A stretch of 27,676 nucleotides of DNA from a virus: positions 1 to 27,676 of the IMG/VR virus record IMGVR_UViG_3300021959_000305; one strand, given 5' to 3'. Positions 22,009 through 27,676 of the stretch are shown piece after piece. A program made the position numbers and the translations under genes. The notes under the pieces were generated by a model that was not told the origin of the DNA, ran no database searches, and saw nothing but the letters and a program-made list of their open reading frames with translations. The first letter of the stretch is position 1; each line of letters opens with the position of its first letter.

Positions 22009-22203
22009 TTACCCCATTTTTGTTAGCACAGTTATAAGCATCAAGATAATCGCCGCACTGGCACCGATCATAATTGCTTCCAGACGCTTCACCCTCGTAA
22101 ACAACTCTTTGTGTTGTATGGTCACCTCTGTGCGAAGGGATGCAAATGTGATATTTAAATCATCAATTCTACTATGTGCAGAGGCTACAGTTCTTTTATC
22201 CAT
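22009..22203 (-). CDS. XhlA-like coiled-coil membrane protein (64 aa)
   Basis: The ATG start at 22203 (the base before is part of a TTG that would add one residue) overlaps the preceding stop. The N-terminal two thirds form a coiled coil (SRIDDLNITFASLRTEVTIQ, HKELFTRVKRLEAI), and the C-terminus is one membrane helix (MIGASAAIILMLITVLTK), leaving most of the protein outside the membrane. This is the architecture of haemolysin XhlA-type lysis helpers, which support holins. An alternative reading as an inner-membrane spanin fails, because the membrane anchor is C-terminal. Confidence 0.65.
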   Translation of the reverse strand: MDKRTVASAHSRIDDLNITFASLRTEVTIQHKELFTRVKRLEAIMIGASAAIILMLITVLTKMG

Positions 22204-22373
22204 CAACTAGGCTCCGTGGGCCACACCACTTCTGGCGGTGTTACTTCTGGAGCAGGCGGCAACAAAGCCTCAAGTTCAACTTTATATTGCTCTTGAGCGC
22301 TGGTTAAAGGTGGGACTAGCTCACTTAAAAGCCTATCTCTTTTTATAACATTGTCTTCTGCTGTTACTGTCAT
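22203..22373 (-). CDS. Small Pro/Glu-rich protein (56 aa)
   Basis: I read this gene directly: ATG at 22373, with AGGA seven bases upstream inside the end of the adhesin gene, and a TGA (22203-22205) overlapping the next ATG. The product begins MTVTAEDNVIKRDRLLSELV and ends in a proline-rich acidic tail (LLPPAPEVTPPEVVWPTEPS). It lies between the glycine-rich adhesin and the lysis proteins. Small genes right after a receptor-binding adhesin can encode fibre chaperones, but nothing in this sequence proves that. The proline-rich tail would be extended and exposed. Confidence 0.6.
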   Translation of the reverse strand: MTVTAEDNVIKRDRLLSELVPPLTSAQEQYKVELEALLPPAPEVTPPEVVWPTEPS

Positions 22374-22382
22374 TAAATTTTC

Positions 22383-23339
22383 CTAAACTGAAACGACCAC
22401 GGTTCCGTACCCTGTCTGATACCCAACGGCTGATCCTCCATATGAACCGCCGCCGCCACCTTTTGTATTTGGGTTACCACTTGAAGTTCCAGTGTAGCCA
22501 CCAGTGTAGCCACCACCACCACCAGAACCCCATTGTCCGCCTGCACCTCCACCAAAGCCACCAGTTCCGAGTCCCGCAAAACCATTGCTAAAAGTGCCAC
22601 CACCACCACCGTCACTCAACGTTACAGTTGTAGAACCAGCAGTCAGCCAACCTCCTGCGCCAGCCTGTATAGCGGTATTTATATTATTACTAGCCCCCGG
22701 AGCGCCATTTCCTGTGTTGGTGTTTATTCGTGTAGTCCCATTGGTGTTAGTGCCGCTGCTAACACCGCCAGTTGAGTCGGTGCCTGACCCAGCATTATAG
22801 CCACTTCCCATACCACCAACAGGCTGACCAGTATTATTATAATAGCCTCCACCGCCTCCGCCACCGCCACCCGCGACGAGGAGGGTTCCATCTTCTCTTG
22901 CAACAAAAGAACCACCTCCACCACCAATATAATAAGCACCTGCACCACCCACAGACCCAGCTATTATAATGAATTTTTCTCCTACGGAAGCAGAGACTGT
23001 TATCGATCTTACATATCCAGAACCACCACCAGTTCCGTATCCAGCACCACCAGAAGCTCCCGCCGCACGAAATGTGAAATCCCCAGCGTAAGGCACTGTC
23101 CAAAGATAATAACCGTTTCGTTGTGAACCATTAACAGTAGCTAGATCAAGCGCCCTGCTGTCATTTGCCCAAGTTTCGCTGGTGGAACTATTGAGATCAG
23201 AACGCATAGAACTAAGGTCAAGCCCAGTGGCTCTTGCACTTGCGCCATTTTTAAAAGTAACTGGAAAGCTCATATCATAAGTGAAACCACGACTAGGGAA
23301 TGACCCAAAACCACTGACATTATAGCCAAAACCTGTCAT
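22383..23339 (-). CDS. Glycine-rich tail-fibre adhesin-like protein
   Basis: A 318-residue protein. The first 80 residues are ordinary structural sequence (PVTFKNGASARATGLDLSSM). Then YLWTVPYAGDFTFRAAGASG opens a classic ALK-type glycine-rich domain, with GSGYVRSITVSASVGEKFII, a SFVAREDGTLLVAGGGGGGG block and many polyglycine runs ending in GGSYGGSAVGYQTGYGTVVV. Polyglycine-II sandwiches of this type form the receptor-binding tip of T4-like gp38 adhesins. Function: probable host-surface recognition at the end of a fibre. The domain is prone to slippage and variation because of GGN runs. The gene lies directly after the long fibre gene and before the lysis cluster. Confidence 0.75.
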   Translation of the reverse strand: MTGFGYNVSGFGSFPSRGFTYDMSFPVTFKNGASARATGLDLSSMRSDLNSSTSETWANDSRALDLATVNGSQRNGYYLWTVPYAGDFTFRAAGASGGAGYGTGGGSGYVRSITVSASVGEKFIIIAGSVGGAGAYYIGGGGGSFVAREDGTLLVAGGGGGGGGGYYNNTGQPVGGMGSGYNAGSGTDSTGGVSSGTNTNGTTRINTNTGNGAPGASNNINTAIQAGAGGWLTAGSTTVTLSDGGGGGTFSNGFAGLGTGGFGGGAGGQWGSGGGGGYTGGYTGTSSGNPNTKGGGGGSYGGSAVGYQTGYGTVVVSV

Positions 23340-23348
23340 TTTTTGCTC

Positions 23349-24770
23349 CTACGCATCATTTGCCGCATCTGTGGTAAATAATATCTTGATGCCAATTAAC
23401 CGTGCCGCTCCACTTTGTGTATCAGCACTAATGTCTCGGTTAATCTGGAAAAAGCACATATCATTTGCTGCTGGACTTCCAGCTATAGTCACAGCACCAC
23501 TTTCTGCCGAAACCATCAAGTCATTTGATGTTCCAGAAAAAGCCAAAGCAGTTGTAGCTACTTGTGTTCCAAAAGCTGTGTTAATACTTTCGTCATTTGT
23601 AATCGCCACCGCCGCAAGCTGCCAAGCAACCGTTCCAGTGTTTGTGCCTGTCACTGTCCAGAAAGGCTGGAACGTAACTGTGCCTTCGTTCCAAGATTTA
23701 GGGAATGCTATGGTAAATTGAGCAAAATCGTCTGCACCATCAGCAAAATCCAAAACTTTTAAATCAGGTCGAAGTGCTGTTGTTTCAACTTGCGTTAAAT
23801 CAGAGCATGGGTTTGTCGTGCTTGGATACATTGCCGCCGCAGGGACATAAATACTTTCCTTGCCAGCAACTTTGACTGCTGCACCGCCAGAGGTAATGCT
23901 AGAGTTAAAAGCAGCCGCACCAGCCGCAGACATATCAAGCGTCAAAGCAGTTATTCCAGCACCACCATCATCGCCTTTAAACAAAATGTCTTTGTCTTGC
24001 ACATTTGCTTGGATGACAAAATCACTAGAACTATTTGTGAATTGACCAATAGATGTGCCGCCATCTTTAAATATTACATCTGCACCATCAGCATCAAGAA
24101 CGATGTCACCAGCACTGTCTAAAGTGATAGTTGTTGCGGTGGCTGTAAAAGTGCCGTCAGCCGTAATAGATATGTCGGCTGCTGCTGCTGCTGCGTCTGT
24201 TGTGGCTATTGCCAACGCACCATCTGCTGCAACAGTTATTGTGGCTGTGTCGCCTGATGACCCAGTCATCGTAATGACTTTGCCATTTAAATCGATATCA
24301 TCGACGGTGGCTTGGTTCGCAGTTATAATGTCAGTTACAGTTGTCCCAGCCAGATTTACGTCTGTCAAAAGATCATAAATTACTGCACCTGATCCTGCGC
24401 CATCTGTGGCAATCATTTTGACCTGACCAGCAAGCACTGCAACATTGGCTCCAGAGCCTTGAGTGAATGTCAGAGTATAGCTAGTTGCATTCTCAATCAT
24501 CCAAACTTTTGAAACGGTGTTTGGTGCAAGTGTGACTGTGCAAGCCTGACCACCGCCTGTGCATTTGAGATAGAACCTTCGTTCATCACCCTTGGCACCA
24601 TCTGGGACAGTGACCGTATGTGTAGAGGCATTCGCAATAGCTTCAGTGCCGTAAGCAAATGCCTCTGCAATCATTTCCAAGTTTAGGTTTGTGACTGTTC
24701 CCCATGATCCCGACTGATCGCCAGTCGCCATTTCATTGAGGCGTAAGTCGTTTACATAGGTTGAAGCCAT
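23349..24770 (-). CDS. Long tail fibre / structural protein (473 aa)
   Basis: The N-terminal region (STYVNDLRLNEMATGDQSGS, WGTVTNLNLEMIAEAF) looks like a virion-attachment domain with beta strands after it. The central part (about 135-300) consists of beta-repeat strands (TITLDSAGDIVLDADGADVI, FKDGGTSIGQFTNSSSDFVI, GAGITALTLDMSAAG), typical of fibres from marine phages. The C-terminal region (KESIYVPAAAMYPSTTNPCS, LKVLDFADGADDFAQFTIAF) is a conserved beta-rich head. It should form a trimeric fibre carrying or followed by the adhesin. The AT-rich + strand wobble in GCT/GCA Ala codons agrees with neighbours. No sign of frameshift. Confidence 0.65.
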   Translation of the reverse strand: MASTYVNDLRLNEMATGDQSGSWGTVTNLNLEMIAEAFAYGTEAIANASTHTVTVPDGAKGDERRFYLKCTGGGQACTVTLAPNTVSKVWMIENATSYTLTFTQGSGANVAVLAGQVKMIATDGAGSGAVIYDLLTDVNLAGTTVTDIITANQATVDDIDLNGKVITMTGSSGDTATITVAADGALAIATTDAAAAAADISITADGTFTATATTITLDSAGDIVLDADGADVIFKDGGTSIGQFTNSSSDFVIQANVQDKDILFKGDDGGAGITALTLDMSAAGAAAFNSSITSGGAAVKVAGKESIYVPAAAMYPSTTNPCSDLTQVETTALRPDLKVLDFADGADDFAQFTIAFPKSWNEGTVTFQPFWTVTGTNTGTVAWQLAAVAITNDESINTAFGTQVATTALAFSGTSNDLMVSAESGAVTIAGSPAANDMCFFQINRDISADTQSGAARLIGIKILFTTDAANDA

Positions 24771-24771
24771 T

Positions 24772-25212
24772 TTAGTCGATCCTTACAATTGCATTGTTTG
24801 CAGTTGCTGCTGGGAATACAATTTTAAAAGTACCACCAGAAACAGAAAAGTCACCGCCAAAATCAAGAATTGCGATTGCACCTCTTGAGTTTGAAGATGC
24901 ATCGCCCAGCGTCTTGTTGTAGATCAATGCGCCACGGGCTGTGAATGTTGCGCTTGTCCATTCTGGGTCAGCCGCATCAAAAACACCGCTTGTGCTGTTT
25001 TCAGTTACCGCCTTGCTTGTCAATGCAATACCAGTAGTGGCGTATCCATTGCCGTTGGCAACTTCATTACTGGTTATATAACCATCCGTTGCCGCGCTCA
25101 GTGTCGCGCTGCTAGTATACAGCGCAATATAAATACTGTCGCTGTCGAGATGATGGTCGCCCAACAATACGTCTTTTTTAAAGAGCGTACTCATTGCTTG
25201 TGTGATAGCCAT
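24772..25212 (-). CDS. Tail-associated beta-rich protein (146 aa)
   Basis: The sequence begins AITQAMSTLFKKDVLLGDHH and then shows beta strands DSIYIALYTSSAT, GYITSNEVANGNGYATTGI, TFTARGALIYNKTLGDA and RGAIAILDFGGDF-like elements. Proteins with this beginning occur beside fibre genes in marine phages as I recall and appear to be collar, baseplate or fibre-base components; no experimental name is known to me. The start directly overlaps the adaptor gene's stop (TAATG). It has no membrane or enzyme motif. Confidence 0.6.
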   Translation of the reverse strand: MAITQAMSTLFKKDVLLGDHHLDSDSIYIALYTSSATLSAATDGYITSNEVANGNGYATTGIALTSKAVTENSTSGVFDAADPEWTSATFTARGALIYNKTLGDASSNSRGAIAILDFGGDFSVSGGTFKIVFPAATANNAIVRID

Positions 25213-25838
25213 TATATGCCTCCATTGTATTCTGCTGCGTAGTCACGTTGCATCTCTTGTACTGTAAGTTGGACTGCTTCGTCAAACTGGGTTTTATACA
25301 GAGATAAAGTTTCTGGCGCTTTTAAAAACGCAGAAGCCTCGTACAGAGCCGCAGCAAGAAGAACTGTGGAGGCGTTAGTGTCAATCCAAGTATTTGGATT
25401 GGCATTACTTAGCCCCGTCTCAGGGGCGATAAAATCTACGCTATAGGCCAATGCCGCAGAGGGTGTTGGCGCTAATGTAATGACTGTCCCAGCCGTTCCT
25501 GCGCTATCTGTGCTGTACATTCGTGGGGTGCCTTGCGTCGCCGCATTGGGCCAATAGTCTCGAATGTAAGAATCAATCCTATGGTCGAGATACGTCACAA
25601 CATTTGTGTCGGTAATTGATACCTGTCGAATCATTCTCGCCGTGGGAATTGTGTATGACGCTGTGCCTTGCACAAGATTAGCCGCAGCAGACGTTTGGCG
25701 AAAACATGGCATATTTGGCAGTCGCTGAAATACCATTTCTTCAGCCTGCGCTATTATTGTGTCAATTGATGCGACAAACTCTGTCGAGTCATCTTCCAAA
25801 AAATCTTGGATTTGGGCTTTGAGTGTTGTGTAACTCAT
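25212..25838 (-). CDS. Head-to-tail adaptor (SU10-type / tail tube gp11-like)
   Basis: A 208-residue adaptor protein. The N-terminal helices (TLKAQIQDFLEDDSTEFVAS, IDTIIAQAEEMVFQRLP) followed by a beta domain (ASYTIPTARMIRQVSITD, MYSTDSAGTAGTVITLAPTP, YSVDFIAPETGLS) and closing helices (STVLLAAALYEASAFLKAPE) follow the pattern of podovirus adaptors that bind the portal and form the first tail ring. The function is to join portal and tail hub. It uses a GAGG ribosome site (25847-25850) eight bases before ATG 25838. Its location beside fibres, not beside a portal, suggests the portal and capsid genes lie past the right edge. Confidence 0.75.
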   Translation of the reverse strand: MSYTTLKAQIQDFLEDDSTEFVASIDTIIAQAEEMVFQRLPNMPCFRQTSAAANLVQGTASYTIPTARMIRQVSITDTNVVTYLDHRIDSYIRDYWPNAATQGTPRMYSTDSAGTAGTVITLAPTPSAALAYSVDFIAPETGLSNANPNTWIDTNASTVLLAAALYEASAFLKAPETLSLYKTQFDEAVQLTVQEMQRDYAAEYNGGI

Positions 25839-25848
25839 TTATTTATCC

Positions 25849-27676
25849 TCAATTCCATGTTCCTTCGCCATAGCCACCTTGACCCCAAGTTGTTATCAGC
25901 AAGACAGAAGTCGTTCCAACGCCGCCTGTGCCGTTTACACCAGATGGATGTGGCCTGCCAGCAATGTCTCCCCAAGTTCCATCGCCCCACGTTCCAACAC
26001 CCCAGCCAAACTCTTCTTCTGGAACGGCACTTCCAACGCCGCCTGTGCCACCAACCCCAGTTTCAACGATTGATAGCTCTGGTGTTTCTGATCCAACTGC
26101 TCCTGTGCCACTGACGCCAGTTTCTGTTATAATCGCATCCGCTTGGATGCTTTCATTACCAACACCACCTGTTCCAGACACACCAACTTCAACGATTTCT
26201 AGCTGAATTGCTTCAGCGCCTACGCCGCCTGTTCCAGAAACTCCAGTAGTTTCTTCAGTTCCTTCTTCAGTTATTGTGCCAACACCACCTGTGCCAGAAA
26301 CGCCTGATAAGGCTGCTGATGATATATCAATGTTTTCTGATCCGACCCCTCCAGAGCCAGAAACTCCATTTTGGCTTGGGAAGAGTTGAACAATTTCTGC
26401 ACCAACCGCTCCTGTGCCAGCAAGACCAGTGGAATTTTTGTTCGTCTCTATTGCCTCTGATCCAGTTTCACCATCACCAGAAACTCCAGAAACGCCAGTT
26501 TGCAAATCAGCAATATATATCGAATTTCCGATTGCACCCGCGCCACCAACCCCAGTTTCATTAATTGATATTTCAAGAGCTTCAACGCCAACCGCGCCTG
26601 TACCACCACCACCAGAAACTCCGCTTGGGTGTGCGACAGGAATTTCAACACCAACACCACCGCTTCCAGCCACGCCAGATTGAGGTTTGGTTAATTCAAA
26701 GCTAGACGTTCCAACACCGCCATTGCCAGCCAACCCAGAAACAGCTTCTGACATTTCTGGAGTTTCTGCACCGATTGCTCCTGTTCCAGAGACCCCAGTC
26801 GCATCTTCAGTGCCTTCTTCGGTTATGTTTCCAACACCGCCTGTGCTTCCAACGCCAGTTTCAGCAATTGATATCTCTGGTGTTTCAGAGCCTACATCAC
26901 CATTTCCAGATACACCATTTGGTGTTGGCATGACTGATGGAGTTTCAACGCCGACTGATCCTGTGCCACCGCTTGCAGAAACTCCTGTCACATGAACAGC
27001 AGGAATTTCATCACCAACACCACCAACGCCAGCCACTCCTGTTAGTGATGTATTTTCTAATTCTATGGAAACAGAAGCAAATGGTGGTGTGTTAGCCGTT
27101 CCCCCCATTCCACTATGTACCGAACAATAATAATAAAGTGTCGGTGCAGAATTTGCGACAACTATCTGGGTGTAAGCATTTGCCTGTCCCGGCGTTCCTG
27201 ACGTTGTCACTCCTGTGGTGTATTCACTTCCCCCAGCGTGCGTTCCGTTTGGAGTGGATGAGAACCTGAGTGGATGCCCAGAATTGCTGTTTGCTGATTG
27301 ATCAAAATAATACGTTCTGCTTTCCATCAATTCCAGCGTGTCTTGCTGAACGCCAGCGATGAAGTATTTGTTTGCCCCGCCAACATTTTGAACCGTCACT
27401 GCCAGCGTCACAACTTGGGCAGGATCAACAGCAACACCGCCAGTTCCAGAGATACCACTTACAGCAGGATCAAGCTGAACAATTTCATCCCCAATTCCTC
27501 CTGAACCACCAACGCCATTTACATCTAAATTTGTGTTAATAATTAAAGATGAAAGTCCAGAAAACGCTGTGCCAGAAATTCCAACATTAGTTGTTAATCT
27601 GCGATCAGCAAATATGTCGTAATTAAATCCAATAAATATTTCTACATTTTCTGGGTCGTTGTCTGGCCGTGGATTA
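25849..27676 (-). CDS. Repeat-rich tail fibre with cupredoxin-like domain (5' end outside window)
   Basis: The frame remains open to the right edge, so the GTG at 27411 is internal and at least 88 further residues precede it (ENVEIFIGFNYDIFADRR and so on); the true start lies outside. About 608 residues are visible. Two short Gly/Val repeats (GVGGSGGIGDE, SGISGTGG) come first, then a cupredoxin-like domain at 27090-27411, then about 18 tandem Gly/Val repeats of roughly 20 residues (TGVSGTGGVGxExxE type), and a Trp/Gly end (GWGVGTWGDGTWG). The build suggests an extended virion fibre or stalk. Irregular repeat lengths and synonymous divergence argue against recent slippage. It is first in the visible part of the late operon. 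Confidence 0.7.
   Translation of the reverse strand, partial: NPRPDNDPENVEIFIGFNYDIFADRRLTTNVGISGTAFSGLSSLIINTNLDVNGVGGSGGIGDEIVQLDPAVSGISGTGGVAVDPAQVVTLAVTVQNVGGANKYFIAGVQQDTLELMESRTYYFDQSANSNSGHPLRFSSTPNGTHAGGSEYTTGVTTSGTPGQANAYTQIVVANSAPTLYYYCSVHSGMGGTANTPPFASVSIELENTSLTGVAGVGGVGDEIPAVHVTGVSASGGTGSVGVETPSVMPTPNGVSGNGDVGSETPEISIAETGVGSTGGVGNITEEGTEDATGVSGTGAIGAETPEMSEAVSGLAGNGGVGTSSFELTKPQSGVAGSGGVGVEIPVAHPSGVSGGGGTGAVGVEALEISINETGVGGAGAIGNSIYIADLQTGVSGVSGDGETGSEAIETNKNSTGLAGTGAVGAEIVQLFPSQNGVSGSGGVGSENIDISSAALSGVSGTGGVGTITEEGTEETTGVSGTGGVGAEAIQLEIVEVGVSGTGGVGNESIQADAIITETGVSGTGAVGSETPELSIVETGVGGTGGVGSAVPEEEFGWGVGTWGDGTWGDIAGRPHPSGVNGTGGVGTTSVLLITTWGQGGYGEGTWN
25858..27060 (-). repeat. Tandem Gly/Val-rich ~60-base coding repeats (about 18 copies)
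   Basis: Degenerate in-frame repeats, each encoding T/S-G-V-S/G-G-T/N-G-G-V-G followed by an acidic variable tail of about 8-12 residues; unit lengths range from about 18 to 24 residues, with longer tails near the 3' end. A higher-order duplication is visible: an EEGTE-containing unit occurs near 26253-26289 and again near 26805-26840, 552 bases apart (184 codons, about nine units). Third-position differences between copies suggest old expansion. The repeats extend the fibre or stalk. Confidence 0.8.
27090..27411 (-). other. Cupredoxin-like domain with type-1 copper ligand set
   Basis: Within the repeat fibre, strands KYFIAGVQQDTLELMESRTY, an SGHPLRF segment, and LYYYCSVHSGMGG form a plastocyanin-like beta sandwich. 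Potential copper ligands are His (codon 27274-27276), then Cys (27124-27126), His (27115-27117) and Met (27106-27108), the last three as C-x2-H-x2-M. This is the classical His-Cys-His-Met set in order. Cupredoxins normally carry electrons; here the domain sits inside a structural protein, so copper could stabilise the fold, bind host surface groups or be lost. The TTGVTTSGTPG linker is also a common feature of this phage domain. Confidence 0.65.

Noticed and set aside
22533-23103. Several frames opposite or alongside the glycine-rich adhesin, including a Trp/Cys-rich one
   Set aside because: All derive from shifted reading of GGN runs; only the 318-residue frame carries an N-terminal domain and gives a known adhesin-like product.
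26687-26995. Pro/Thr/Val-rich plus-strand frames opposite the repeat fibre
   Set aside because: They are the complement of Gly/Val/Glu codons; the Pro-rich pattern is a direct shadow of GGN repeats.
25858-27060. CRISPR-like array of short repeats
   Set aside because: The repeats are all in one open frame, differ in length and third positions, and have no constant palindromic repeat or unique spacers; they are coding repeats of a fibre.
25849-27411. GTG at 27411 as the start of the repeat fibre
   Set aside because: Reading on to the right edge finds no stop and more of the same Gly/Val repeat units, so the GTG is internal and the gene is cut by the window.
1-27676. Lysogeny genes, tRNA genes or an insertion sequence
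   Set aside because: No integrase, repressor or transposase pattern, cloverleaf or flanking inverted repeats could be found; this does not exclude them outside the window.

Overview
The window is an interior piece of a tailed bacteriophage genome (Caudoviricetes). Virion families dominate the right two thirds, and a phage-type replication module occupies the left third. Several virion proteins have the look of podoviruses from marine viromes: a P22 gp10-like tail hub, an SU10-type adaptor, glycine/valine repeat fibres and alanine-rich ejection-type proteins. That resemblance is recalled family knowledge, not a search result. Two murein hydrolases point to a bacterial host, probably Gram-negative. 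No integrase, repressor, terminase, portal, major capsid protein, RNA polymerase, tRNA or CRISPR array is visible. Head genes probably lie beyond the right edge.

Layout. Positions 1-10960 are read on the plus strand and look like the early/replication half. In order they hold the end of a polynucleotide kinase 3'-phosphatase, a small unknown gene, a DUF6378/DUF1599-like protein, an SDR oxidoreductase, a VOC-fold protein, a DnaQ-like proofreading exonuclease and a 937-residue family C DNA polymerase (DnaE-like). Next come small genes including a possible winged-helix protein, a C39-like cysteine-protease fold, two OB-fold candidates for ssDNA binding and two CxxC zinc proteins. The half ends with a SleB-like hydrolase, an SNF2/DEAD helicase and a VRR-NUC nuclease. 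Genes are tightly packed, with stop/start overlaps. Only four short gaps (about 55-120 bases) interrupt the plus half, and two of them carry similar promoter-like elements.

Positions 10957-27676 are read entirely on the minus strand and look like the late half. In transcription order, from the right edge leftwards, they encode a repeat-rich fibre with an embedded cupredoxin-like domain (cut by the window edge), a head-tail adaptor, a tail-associated protein, a long fibre and a glycine-rich adhesin. A lysis cluster follows: a small proline-rich protein, an XhlA-like membrane protein, two holin candidates and an M15 endopeptidase. After it come the gp10-like hub, two small proteins, and a series of alanine/glycine-rich internal or ejection-type proteins with a GNAT protein set among them. 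The last gene encodes a small exported cysteine protein. The two halves converge at 10957-10960, where the two stop codons overlap and no terminator is visible.

How the genes work together. DnaE, DnaQ, helicase, VRR-NUC and the OB-fold proteins form a self-sufficient replication/repair set in which proofreading appears to be carried by the adjacent exonuclease, because the polymerase's PHP domain is degenerate. The late half builds the tail and adhesins, packs ejection proteins and lyses the cell. No stretch longer than 300 bases lacks a gene.
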